A DNA stretch of 64,000 bases from positions 28,629 through 92,628 of the forward strand of contig BDEJ01000030.1 in NCBI GenBank assembly GCA_001653155.1, in the 5' to 3' direction. A program made the translations under genes and the position numbers. The stretch's first letter is position 1. Each line of letters opens with the position of its first letter. Source of the stretch: Porphyromonadaceae bacterium H1. GTDB taxonomy: Bacteria > Bacteroidota > Bacteroidia > Bacteroidales > Paludibacteraceae. The notes beneath the pieces are model-generated. The model had not been told where the DNA came from and did no database searches. It worked only from the letters and a program-made list of their open reading frames with translations. This document shows, in pieces, positions 44,783 to 54,800 of this stretch.

Positions 44783-46033
44783 ATGAAAACAGAAAAAAAA
44801 CTTGCGTCTGCGACGCGCCGATTAGTCCCAACACTGCTTGTAGCAGTAGCGATTACCCTGTTTGCCTGCAAAGGCGATGAACCCTTGGCCGCTAAACACA
44901 ACGTGGAATTTATCTTGGAATTACCCACAGGCATTGATGCAAGTGCCCTCGAAGCTGTGGAAGTAAGCTTAACGGGAGCATCCCTTGCAAAAGAAGAAAA
45001 AGGGAAGTGTAATGCCGAAGGAAAGATCAGTTTCTCACTCGAAGCGGGCGTTTACAACGTCAGCGCATCAAAAATCACGGAAGAATTCAGTTTAAATGGA
45101 AACATGCAAGTAACCGTATCGGAAAATGCCTCTTTTACAATAAAACTCCATGCTGCGAGTCTGGCCGGTGGCTTGATTTTCAAGGAAATTTACTACTCGG
45201 GTTCCGAAACGTTAGAGGGCAAAGCTTATTTTTCCGACCAGTTTGTTGAAATCTACAACAATTCCGACGAGGTTCTCTATCTCGACGGAATTGCTATCAG
45301 CTGCATAGCCCCCGAAGCCTCCGGAAAAAACCCTTCGAAATGGGTAGATGTAGCCGGGAATCTGCTCCCCCGTCTTGCCGTCAGCGGTTATGCTTGCTAC
45401 TTCCCGGGTAGCGGAAAGGACTATCCGATACAGCCCCGTACAAGCATTGTTATCGCACAAGATGCCATCGACCACCAAAGCGATCCTCTGGGTAACCCGA
45501 ATTCTCCCGTCAACCTCGGCCCCGGGAAAGCCAACTGGGAACTTTACGTCGGACATATTAACCAAGGAAAAGACGCTGATGTAGCTGACGTTCCTAATCT
45601 GGAAGTGCTCTATGCAACACAAACCACGCGTCACGATGCACTCTACTCGGTGTTTGGTCCGGCTATGATTCTTTTCCGTCTCCCCCAAGGTGTCGATCCG
45701 AAAGAATTTGCCAAAGATAGCAAAAACATAGCAACAGAACCGGGAGATACCAAAGGAAAAACCAAGTATCTGATGATACCCAAAGAATATGTAATCGATG
45801 CTGTGGAAGGCATACGGCCCGAAGGAGAGAAAAGAAATAAAAGATTACACACCGAATTAGATGCCGGTTACGTATTCTGCGAAAAAGCATATAACTCGAA
45901 AAGTATTCGCCGGAAAGTAAAACAAATCGTTGACGGCAAAGTAATCTATCAGGACAGCAACAATTCGAGCAAAGACTTTTTAGGCGACCAAACACCCGCT
46001 CCGGGAGTACATCCTACAAAGATAGACCAATAA
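44783..46033 (+). CDS. DUF4876 lipoprotein, second copy
   Basis: A 416-residue lipoprotein (lipobox LFAC at residues 26-29). Residues 40-120 form a small beta domain (VEFILELPTGIDASALEAVE). The lamin-tail-like core follows: QFVEIYNNSDEVLYLDGIAI and PGSGKDYPIQPRTSIVIAQD with AIDHQ. It ends SIRRKVKQIVDGKVIYQDSN with NSSKDF. Lamin-tail domains often sit at the surface in Bacteroidota, and R-R...NNSxxDF is a common close of such proteins. It follows the receptor by 20 bp. The function is unknown; ligand capture at the surface is the simplest inference. Confidence 0.8.
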   Translation: MKTEKKLASATRRLVPTLLVAVAITLFACKGDEPLAAKHNVEFILELPTGIDASALEAVEVSLTGASLAKEEKGKCNAEGKISFSLEAGVYNVSASKITEEFSLNGNMQVTVSENASFTIKLHAASLAGGLIFKEIYYSGSETLEGKAYFSDQFVEIYNNSDEVLYLDGIAISCIAPEASGKNPSKWVDVAGNLLPRLAVSGYACYFPGSGKDYPIQPRTSIVIAQDAIDHQSDPLGNPNSPVNLGPGKANWELYVGHINQGKDADVADVPNLEVLYATQTTRHDALYSVFGPAMILFRLPQGVDPKEFAKDSKNIATEPGDTKGKTKYLMIPKEYVIDAVEGIRPEGEKRNKRLHTELDAGYVFCEKAYNSKSIRRKVKQIVDGKVIYQDSNNSSKDFLGDQTPAPGVHPTKIDQ

Positions 46034-46109
46034 TAAAGTAAATACTGATGAAGGCCGGAGTTGTCGTCCGAAACCAGCTCCGGCCCCTTCTCATAGATAA
46101 AGCACAGCA

Positions 46110-47642
46110 GTGAAAAGACTTCTCTTTCCGGCGCTCCTCCTCCTGTTTAGCAGCTTGCTGAAAGCACAAGAGCGGAGGGCGATCTCAGTCAACGAACTGA
46201 GCTACTTAAGCCTCGACCGTCTGTGGCTAAACACGGACAATGCCGCAGCCTTAGGCGATGCAGCTCCCAACAGAGCGCAAGTGTCGCTCTCAGGCCTATC
46301 TGAACGAGGGGACTTCCGCTTGCCCTACATGCCTCAGAGCGAACAAGGCATCCGCTTAGCAACCGAGGGCTACTACCGCATCGGTTCTTGGGCGCTCTAC
46401 GGAAACATGAAGTACGCTGTAGCATCCCTCGACGACTTGAAATGGAAGTACGAAATTTTTGCTTCAGCGGACAATCCCTTTTTCTTTGCCGACTCGGTGG
46501 CCGGACATTATGACTCGGAAACCTACTCCTTCGATGCAGGCTTGGCCGGTAGTTCTCCGAAGGGACATTGGGATTATGGCCTACGAGTGGCCTATACCAC
46601 CGGTAGCCGAGGGAAGAATAAAGATCCGCGTCCCTTGATAAACGGTGTGCGCTACTCCATTCGCCCCGGCATCAGCTACAGACATAGAAATTGGCGCTGG
46701 GGACTGGCTTTGAAAGCCGAAAGATACGAAGAGGATGTTCAGGTAAGTGTAGTCGAACATCTTGTCGTGCAACATTACTTTCTCTTCATGGGCTTGGGGA
46801 ACTTCCACCCCGAATCAGGAAGCGAAAAGAGTCGCGACAGCAAAGGAGAAAATTTCGGAGGCAGCGTCCAAATGAGCTACGAGAAAGGCCCGTGGCAAAA
46901 CCTGCTGCAGCTCGAATACCTGAGCGTGAAGGAGTATGGAAACTTGGGAACTGCGCTACAGCCCTTCAAGTCAGGCGACTACCACTCGCAGCGCATACAG
47001 GCCGGCTACCTGATGAAGTACCGTCCGAATGCAGGTCAAAGCCATCTTCTGACCTTCAATCTCTCTCTACAAAATGACAGAGGCCTGTGGTACAACCAGA
47101 AACTCGACCCGCTGAAATTCGACCCACCCGAATGGATTGTGTACAGCAAGTCCATTAAATGGACTAAAGAGAACTACGAAGCCTTGGGCAGTTATCGTTT
47201 CATACAGGAAAAGGATGGCCGAAAGGCACTCATCCTCGGCCTTTCGGCATCGCTTCGGCAGCAGACGGAGCGAATTTTTCCGAACCGGGAGTTTATGAGC
47301 TTCGGGAACATCAACCTGGGCGCAGAAGCCGTTAAGAGCTTCCGTCTAAGATCGCAAATAGAGCTCTTGCTTGATGCGTCCTTGGCTTGGAGAAAAAACC
47401 TCTTACAAGAAAACAACTTCGGAAGCATCGCCTTACGCGAAGAAATATCCCAACCCGTTTTCAAATTTCTAACTTCAGACCGCATTCATTCAAACATTAG
47501 CATTACCTTTGCAAAAACTTTCGATTTTCAGCAAGGCTATAGCCTCTGCCCCTATCTGAGAGCCTCGATGAGCTATAACAACGCCATCCGCGAAGCGCAG
47601 GAGCGCAGCATTTACGAGATCGCTTGGGGCTTGCTGTTCTGA
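46110..47642 (+). CDS. DUF6850 outer-membrane beta-barrel protein, second copy
   Basis: A 510-residue protein starting at a GTG, with a short signal peptide (LLFPALLLLFSSLLKAQ). Many amphipathic strands follow (YRIGSWALYGNMKYAVASLD, NWRWGLALKAERYEEDVQVS), and it ends AWGLLF, a terminal phenylalanine signature of outer-membrane barrels. A 76-bp gap separates it from the DUF4876 gene. It completes the second triad. No catalytic motif is apparent. Confidence 0.75.
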   Translation: MKRLLFPALLLLFSSLLKAQERRAISVNELSYLSLDRLWLNTDNAAALGDAAPNRAQVSLSGLSERGDFRLPYMPQSEQGIRLATEGYYRIGSWALYGNMKYAVASLDDLKWKYEIFASADNPFFFADSVAGHYDSETYSFDAGLAGSSPKGHWDYGLRVAYTTGSRGKNKDPRPLINGVRYSIRPGISYRHRNWRWGLALKAERYEEDVQVSVVEHLVVQHYFLFMGLGNFHPESGSEKSRDSKGENFGGSVQMSYEKGPWQNLLQLEYLSVKEYGNLGTALQPFKSGDYHSQRIQAGYLMKYRPNAGQSHLLTFNLSLQNDRGLWYNQKLDPLKFDPPEWIVYSKSIKWTKENYEALGSYRFIQEKDGRKALILGLSASLRQQTERIFPNREFMSFGNINLGAEAVKSFRLRSQIELLLDASLAWRKNLLQENNFGSIALREEISQPVFKFLTSDRIHSNISITFAKTFDFQQGYSLCPYLRASMSYNNAIREAQERSIYEIAWGLLF

Positions 47643-47659
47643 GAAGAACAATTTTGCAC

Positions 47660-49822
47660 ATGAAGAAAATCTTTTGCATTCTTTTCCTGTTGGGGGCTAT
47701 ATTTCAACTCTCCGCACGGAAAGCGGAAACAGCGTCTTTTGCAGTGGTAGTGGACATGCAAAGCTACCGGGAAGCCAAAGAAGAATTAGACGCTTACATG
47801 CAATCCATCAAGCAGGACGGTTTGAATCCGCTTTTATTGAAGGGGACTTGGAGGAATCCCGACAGCCTCCGCCAAATACTCAAGAAGCTCTACTTAGACA
47901 AAAGACAAGCCTTGGAAGGTGCTGTTTTTATCGGTGACATACCGGTAGCTATGATTCGCAAGGCCCAACACCTCACGAGTGCATTCAAAATGGACGAGGA
48001 ACACTACCCCTGGCAGCGCTCCTCGGTTCCTTCCGACCGCTTCTACGACGACTTCGATCTTGCTTTCGACTTTATCAAACAGGACTCGATACATAAAAAC
48101 CTCTTCTACTACGAGCTGCGTCCCGATTCGGAGCAGCGCCTGAAACCGGAGATTTACAGCGGACGCATCAAGCCTTTCGAAGGTAAAAACAAATACCAAG
48201 ACCTCCGAAAATACTTCAAAAAACTGCTACGCGTCAGAGCGGAAAATCGGAAATTAAGCCGACTTTTTTACTTCGGAGGCTCGGGCTACAACTCGGAGTC
48301 CGTTACAGCCCGTATGGACGAAAAAATCTCCTTCTTCGAACAGTTCCCTTCGTTTAAAACCCGGCAAAACAGCATCCGCTACCTCTATCACAACCGGAGC
48401 GAACGGGTGAAAGACCTCTTGCTCTGCGAATTACAAGATGAACAAAGCGACTTGGCACTGCTGCATCACCACGGAAGCAGTACGGCCCAATACATTTCCG
48501 GATTGCCGCAAGTGTCGGCCCCCGAGCGCCAGCTAAATGCTATAAAACAGCATCTGCGGAGCAAGCTGCGCGAATCCAAAGATACGGCAGCTACCGTCCG
48601 GCGCTTCATGCAACAATACCAGCTTCCGCGGAGCTGGTTTGAGGGAGCTTTCGACCTTGAGCAACAGCGTAAAGATTCGCTTTTCAACGCCGGATTGGAA
48701 ATCGTCATCGCCGATATACGGCAAATCCGACCGAATATCCCCGTCATCATACTGGACGCCTGCTACAACGGGGCTTTCCAGCTCGACCGTTATCTGGCCG
48801 GAGCCTATATTTTCAACGAGGGGAATACCGTCGCCGTGCAAGCCAATTCGGTAAACGTGCTGCAGGATAAATGGACTAACGAGTTTCTGGGTCTTCTCGG
48901 TTTGGGCTTACGCATCGGACAGTGGAGCCGTCTCAACAGCTACCTGGAGTCGCACATTATCGGCGATCCCGCTTTCCGTTTTGCAGCAGTGCACCCCACA
49001 CCCTTCGACATCAACCGAAGCCTGAATCAATCCACACACAATACGGCTTTCTGGAAAAAACAAAGCCGAAGCCCGCTACCCGAACTGCAAGCCCTTTCTT
49101 GGCGCAAGCTCTTCGAAAGAGAGGGGACAAAGCTATCGCAAGACTTGCTGACTGAGTTCCAGTCGAACCCGCAAGGCATCGTTCGCATGGAATGCCTGCG
49201 CCTGCTTACTGCCTGCAACGATGCAAACTTCCTCCGTGCTTTGAAGCTGGCTGCCGACGACAGCTACGAACTCGTCCGCCGACAGGCAGCCTACCTGATG
49301 GGAAAGAGCGGCAACCCTCAAGTGACGCAATCCTTACTGCGGATAGCATCCGACAACAACCCCGGGAAACGTGTGGCCTACTGCGCCGACGAAGCTTTGG
49401 CCTTCTTCCCCGAAAAAGAGCTTACCGAGGCTTTCAATCTTTTATCGGACGGGAAAGCCTCCTGCCTCCGTTACGACAGACAACAACTCATCGACAAAAC
49501 CGAACGCTGGAAACGTCTCGTTAGCAGCATAAGTCAAGCCGGATCCGGTACGAAGCAGCGCCGAAACGACATCCGAACACTGCGCAATTACAATATTCAC
49601 CAAATGCTACCCGAACTTTGTAAGATGCTCCTCAGCGAGAAGGAAGAGCTGTCTATCCGCTTAGCCCTCGTCGAGGCCTTGGGCTGGTTCAATATCTCCT
49701 ACCGGAAAGCTGAAATTATTGAGACTTGTGAGCAGTTGCTGCGTCAAGAGAAATTGCCCGAAGCTCTGAGAAAAGAAACCCGGCGGAGCCTCCGGCGTCT
49801 CAACACTGCCTGGTACCGGTAG
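47660..49822 (+). CDS. Gingipain-like (C25-type, caspase-fold) protease with HEAT-like repeats
   Basis: A 720-residue exported protein; the ATG at 47660, 17 bp after the previous stop, begins a signal peptide (IFCILFLLGAIFQLSA). The catalytic domain (about 25-445) has the C25 plan: an early strand VVDMQSYREAKEE, a substrate-domain YSGRIKPFEG, the histidine in ALLHHHGSS (H271) and the cysteine in IILDACYNGAF (C368), like the ACVNGDF of gingipains. SHIIGDPAFRF matches the GDP motif near the end of C25 domains. Residues about 480-715 are helical HEAT-type repeats (RMECLRLLTACNDANFLRAL; VRRQAAYLMGKSGNP). No type IX tail is evident, so it may stay in the periplasm. It could process partners of this locus; that is inference. 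Confidence 0.75.
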   Translation: MKKIFCILFLLGAIFQLSARKAETASFAVVVDMQSYREAKEELDAYMQSIKQDGLNPLLLKGTWRNPDSLRQILKKLYLDKRQALEGAVFIGDIPVAMIRKAQHLTSAFKMDEEHYPWQRSSVPSDRFYDDFDLAFDFIKQDSIHKNLFYYELRPDSEQRLKPEIYSGRIKPFEGKNKYQDLRKYFKKLLRVRAENRKLSRLFYFGGSGYNSESVTARMDEKISFFEQFPSFKTRQNSIRYLYHNRSERVKDLLLCELQDEQSDLALLHHHGSSTAQYISGLPQVSAPERQLNAIKQHLRSKLRESKDTAATVRRFMQQYQLPRSWFEGAFDLEQQRKDSLFNAGLEIVIADIRQIRPNIPVIILDACYNGAFQLDRYLAGAYIFNEGNTVAVQANSVNVLQDKWTNEFLGLLGLGLRIGQWSRLNSYLESHIIGDPAFRFAAVHPTPFDINRSLNQSTHNTAFWKKQSRSPLPELQALSWRKLFEREGTKLSQDLLTEFQSNPQGIVRMECLRLLTACNDANFLRALKLAADDSYELVRRQAAYLMGKSGNPQVTQSLLRIASDNNPGKRVAYCADEALAFFPEKELTEAFNLLSDGKASCLRYDRQQLIDKTERWKRLVSSISQAGSGTKQRRNDIRTLRNYNIHQMLPELCKMLLSEKEELSIRLALVEALGWFNISYRKAEIIETCEQLLRQEKLPEALRKETRRSLRRLNTAWYR

Positions 49823-49897
49823 GCACGGATAAAAGCATCCTCAAAAGTAAAACTTAAGCATAAACAGGCGCTTAAAATTATTAACACATCAAGCTTT

Positions 49898-50785
49898 ATG
49901 CAAGCCATCATCACCTGCGAAAACCTGACGCACTACTACGGCAAACGCCTGATCTACGAGAACCTCTCCTTCTCCGTTCCCGAAGGACGGATACTGGGCT
50001 TGCTCGGCAAGAACGGAACGGGAAAAACCACTACCATCAACTTGCTGAACGGCTACCTCAAGCCACAAAGTGGACGTTGCACACTCTTCGGAGAAGACAT
50101 CCGCAACATCAGCCCCCGGACAAAAAGCCGCATCGCTCTGCTTATCGAAGGACATGTGCAGTATGCCTTTATGAACATCGAGCAGATAGAGCGTTTCTAC
50201 GCCTCTTTCTACCCCCGATGGAACAAAGACGCCTACTACGACCTGATGAAGCTGCTGCAAGTAGCACCCCGGCAACGCATCTCGCACATGTCTTGCGGAC
50301 AACGCTCGCAGGTAGCACTCGGACTGATTATGGCTCAGAATGCCGACCTGCTCATTCTCGACGACTTCTCCCTGGGTCTCGATCCCGGGTATCGGCGCCT
50401 CTTCATCGACTACCTCCGCGACTACGCCAAAAACGAACATAAAACGGTCTTTCTTACCTCCCACATCATTCAGGATATGGAGAAACTCATCGACGACTGT
50501 ATCATTCTCGACTACGGGCGCATCCTCCTGCAAAAACCGGTAAGCGAACTCATGGACAGCTTCCTGCGCTACAGCTTCGATACCGAAGGCGAGCCGGCCA
50601 CACTGCCCGCAGACGAAAAGATCTACCACCCCAGCTTCATCCGCAGGCGTGGCGAACTGCACAGTTTCGAGAATACTGCTTACATAGAACATTACCTTCG
50701 AAGCCGGGGCATCTCCTACTCCAACCTGAAAGCTGAGAAAATGAACCTCGAAGACATTTTCATCGGACTCACCGGGAAATACTGA
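49898..50785 (+). CDS. ABC transporter ATP-binding protein (ABC-2 type)
   Basis: A 295-residue ATPase. Walker A is GKNGTGKTT (about 36-44). The signature is MSCGQRSQ in place of LSGGQ. Walker B is LLILDDFSLGLD, so the usual catalytic glutamate is an aspartate, and the switch histidine is in LTSHI. The C-terminal about 80 residues form the extra domain seen in ABC-2 drug or lantibiotic-type exporters. No membrane permease gene follows; the next 1 kb carries no recognisable gene. It lies 75 bp after the protease. Either the permease is elsewhere or it was lost. ATP hydrolysis may be slow given the altered motifs. Confidence 0.82.
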   Translation: MQAIITCENLTHYYGKRLIYENLSFSVPEGRILGLLGKNGTGKTTTINLLNGYLKPQSGRCTLFGEDIRNISPRTKSRIALLIEGHVQYAFMNIEQIERFYASFYPRWNKDAYYDLMKLLQVAPRQRISHMSCGQRSQVALGLIMAQNADLLILDDFSLGLDPGYRRLFIDYLRDYAKNEHKTVFLTSHIIQDMEKLIDDCIILDYGRILLQKPVSELMDSFLRYSFDTEGEPATLPADEKIYHPSFIRRRGELHSFENTAYIEHYLRSRGISYSNLKAEKMNLEDIFIGLTGKY

Positions 50786-51640
50786 GGTTAAGTTTTTCAG
50801 ATAAAATAAAATAGATACAGGGACAGATACAACACGAAACAAGAGGTCTGGAAAACCACAGAAAACAAACATGCCGTTGCAAGTTATGGCAATATGTATC
50901 CGCAGCTATTTTCCATCGGCTTTATTGTTATAGTTTTCAAGCGACAAAGCCATCCCCGAGCCAATAACCCTGTAATATATCCGCCACTACCCACATTCTC
51001 CCGACCTTAGAGTACGACAGGCTATAAATTCTTACTCAAGAACTATCGAGAGCCGGCATTGTCCGTTTCGGCAATTTCGGTAAGTTTCGGATAACTCTAT
51101 CGAACAAAGTCGCTCTGCGAAAAATCCTACACAAACCGGATACGCGCGATAGCAAATCACTCTCCGTAAGTAGTCATAAATCCCATGCGCAGCAGAACAC
51201 TGCACAAAAAACAGGCGAACAGCAAGCCCCTATCGAAGCGCTAAGCAGCCCTTCTTCATGCAGACCGGACCCTCAAACAACTGAATTCCAATCAGAAGCG
51301 AATCGTATCGAACAGTTCTCTTAATAAAAGAGAGAGATGAACTTAAAGAGCTAGAACTTCTACACATTAAGCTAAAATTTCCCTAAAATCAACAAGCGAC
51401 ACCTCGTTCAGAGGCAACACAGAGCTCCATCAAGCCCACTTTTTAAAAAAAACAAAGAAAAGAGAATCCAGAAAGAAAAGAAAACAAAGAATAAACAACA
51501 AAGAAAACAAAATCAACAGAAAGGAAATTAAGAATACACAAATACACAGGCCAAACGTCCAACATAAAAAATGAATTTTGATACGAAAAACGGAAAAACA
51601 ATACATATTATAAATATCATCGCTTGTTTTTTCGGATACA
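50786..51640. other. Long gene-poor interval
   Basis: No open frame with domain-like content was found on either strand. The A+T content rises towards 51450-51600, which is an A-rich tract. Where a permease gene would be expected, only stop-broken frames are present. Nothing structural beyond scattered short hairpins was seen. Confidence 0.5.
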
Positions 51641-51654
51641 TTATTTTATCTTTG
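51624..51654 (+). promoter_or_regulatory. Promoter of the susC/susD operon
   Basis: TTG (51624-51626), a 20-nt spacer and TATCTTTG (51647-51654): the best Bacteroidota consensus promoter in the window. Transcription would begin near 51661, giving a leader of about 210 nt. Confidence 0.75.
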
Positions 51655-51676
51655 CAGTTCAATTATTAAAATTTAA

Positions 51677-51729
51677 TGAAAACAGAACCCGAAAAGAAAA
51701 ATTTATGAAACAAAACAACCCACTTTAAA
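51677..51729 (+). other. Two short overlapping frames in the susC leader
   Basis: ATG at 51677 encodes MKTEPEKKNL (stop TGA 51707-51709). That stop shares ATGA with a second ATG (51706) encoding MKQNNPL. Both are close to the transcription start. They could be regulatory upstream peptides or chance. No ribosome-site evidence separates these. Confidence 0.2.
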
Positions 51730-51870
51730 GCAATTTCCAGAACCTCGCATTTCTCGCAAAAAAGACTCCCTCAAAGGAATCGAAAAATGAGAGCAAGGCT
51801 CCGCAAGTCAAGACGAAAATTGTATCAAAACAAGCAGAAATCACATTTATCTAATTCAAAAGTAATATTT

Positions 51871-54800
51871 ATGAAAAGAAAACTATTTATGCTTTTTTCC
51901 TTATTCTTCATCGGGATAGGGATTGCAGCAGCTCAAACGCAAGTGCGCGGTAGCGTAGTGAACGAAACCGGAGATCCCGTTGTAGGCGCCTCGATTCAAC
52001 TAAAAGGCAGCACACGAGGAACCATAAGTGATGCCGACGGAAATTTCAGCCTTAGCGCTCCCACAGACGGAATCCTCCTGATTTCCTACATGGGATATGT
52101 AAAACAAGAGTTGCCGGTAAAAGCCAGCATGCGCATACAGTTAACTCCCGACACCGAGCAATTGGACGAAGTAATCGTAACAGCCTATGGAGGAAGCGTA
52201 AAAAAATCCTCTTTATCAGGGTCTATCACTTCGATGAAGGGCGAACAGCTGAACAACTTGCCCGTGCAGAGCTTCGATCAAGCATTGGCGGGTAAAACAG
52301 CAGGGGTACAAATTTCACAATCTTCTGGTCTGCTAGCCGATGGGATCAGTATCCGGGTTCGTGGAACAAACTCCATTTCACTATCGTCGCAACCTCTTGT
52401 TGTTATTGACGGAGTACCTATTACAGAGGTGACAAATCTAAACATATTCAACAGCGGAAACGGAACACGCTTTAACCCCTTAGCCACAATAAATCCAAAT
52501 GACATTGAGTCGATGGAGGTATTGAAGGATGCAGCCGCTGCTGCACTATACGGTTCTCGTGCTGCGAACGGAGTGCTATTCATCACAACCAAAAGAGGAA
52601 AAGAAGGAAAGACCACTGTATCCTACAATGGCTTTATAGCAGCCTCGCAAGCAACCCGACTACCCAAACTGCTCAATGCAGAAGACTTCATTAACATCAC
52701 CAATGAAAAAGCAGCCAACACCTACGGAGCCGGCATTAAATTAGCCGATTGGGATGCAAACGGAACGGAAACGAACTGGTTAGACCGTGTTTTTAGAACT
52801 GGGGTCGCACACAATCACAGTATAGCCATCTCAGGAGGGAGCAAACTCATGAGTATTTATGCCTCTGCTGACTGGAACAGTCAAAAGGGTATCACCATCG
52901 GCAATCAAATGGACCGTGCCTCCGTACGCTTAAACGCGGATGCTCAAACAACTGATTGGCTCAAAATAGGTATTTCAGCAAATTACTCATACACAAAAAA
53001 CCAAGGGGTTTTATCGGATGGTTATCTCGCAGGCGTAACAGTAGCCGGCTACAATGCTCCTCCGAACGTGCCCGAATTTAATCCGGACGGGAGTTTCTAT
53101 CTAGATAGAAGAGGAAGATTAGGAGCCGGGTCAAACCTACTCTCTTACAACGGTGCTAATACATTTTTAAATGCATTCAGTCATCCTACGGCCACTATAA
53201 GCTTCCAACGCAACAACAACACCTCAGAACGCATACTGGCGAACGCGTATGCTGAAATATCGCCTATAAAAGGGTTGAAATTAACATCCCGACTTGCGAT
53301 TGATCATCTGAGTAATTTTGAAGACCAATACAGTCATCCTTCCATATCAGGACTAGGCACAGCCTACAACGGAATGGTACAGGAAAATATCGCATTTATC
53401 AAACAATGGAACTGGCAGAATTACGCCAACTACAACTTCAGCATAAACGATCACTCGTTTAGTTTAATGGCAGGACTGGAATATCAAAAAAGACACTATC
53501 AGGACATATATACAGGAGCTGCCGACTTCGTAAACAAGAACTATCAACACATTTTAGACAATCTATTTGCAGAAAAGTTTGCAGGAGGTAGTATGAATTC
53601 GAGAGGCAATTCAAGTTCCTTTGGGCGCTTGAACTACAATTGGAAAGATCGCTATATTTTCGAAGCATCATTCAGAGCCGACTCATACTCCGGGCTCAGC
53701 CCCAAATACAGAAGAGGCTATTTCCCGGGTATTTCCGCAGCATGGCGAATTTCGCAAGAAGCATTTATGCAAGACGTCAGACTGCTTAGCGACCTAAAAC
53801 TACGAGGGAGCTGGGGTGTTGTTGGAAACAGCAATGTCGGTCCCTATGCATACAGGACAACCTATGCCGGAGGAAAGTACGGAGACATAAACGGTCTAAG
53901 CATGAATGTTGTAGGAAAAGAAGACTTACGATGGGAACGAGTAGAAAAAATAGATCTGGGTGTAGACGCGGCATTCCAGTCCGGTAGAATAAATATCTCC
54001 TTCGATTATTGGCAAAGCAACATAAGTGACATGATCTTGAGAGCTCCAAGCATACATATAGCAGGAATCCCCGGAGCAACTCCGGAGACAGCCTCCTCCA
54101 TATTAACAAATATCGGAGCCATGCGCAACCAAGGTATCGAGCTACAAATAAACACAACCAACATCCAAACTAAAGACTGGCAATGGACTTCTACCTTTAA
54201 TCTGACAACCGTAAACAACAAGGTACTGGCTCTTGCTGGAGATAACATCCTTGATGTAGCATCGGCTATTGTAGGAGAGCCTCTGGGAGTTTGGCGCGTA
54301 TATCATTATGCAGGAGTAGATCCACAAACAGGACGTGCGGGATATTACGACAAAGACAATAAAATTAAGTACTATGATCCTAATCCAGCTACTCCTCAAA
54401 AAGAAAGATGGAAGTTCGAAGATGGCAATACTGCCCCTCCTCTCGGATCATCCGATTTAAAAGTACAGCATGGCAAGGCAGGATCTCCTACTTGGTACGG
54501 AAATTTCGACAATACCGTGAAATTTAAAGATATTGATCTTTCAATCGGATTGCAATACGGAGGTGGCAACTACATCCTCAACCGCACCAACGCAGGGCTT
54601 ATGACTTTCATGCTCAACAACAACATTGAACGAATTAAAGACCGCTGGACAACACCCGGTCAACAGACCGATATTCCTAAAATATATCACGGCGATAGAA
54701 CTTCGCTATCTTCCTTCTCAACCCTTTGGCTGGAGAAAGCCGACTTTTTACGACTTAGAGATATTACATTGGGCTATACTGTTCCTGTTAGCTTAAGCCG

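Noticed and set aside
49889..50872. A 327-codon open frame antisense to the ABC ATPase
   Set aside because: It mirrors the ATPase gene codon for codon, has no signal, motif or promoter, and the plus-strand frame has clear Walker motifs.
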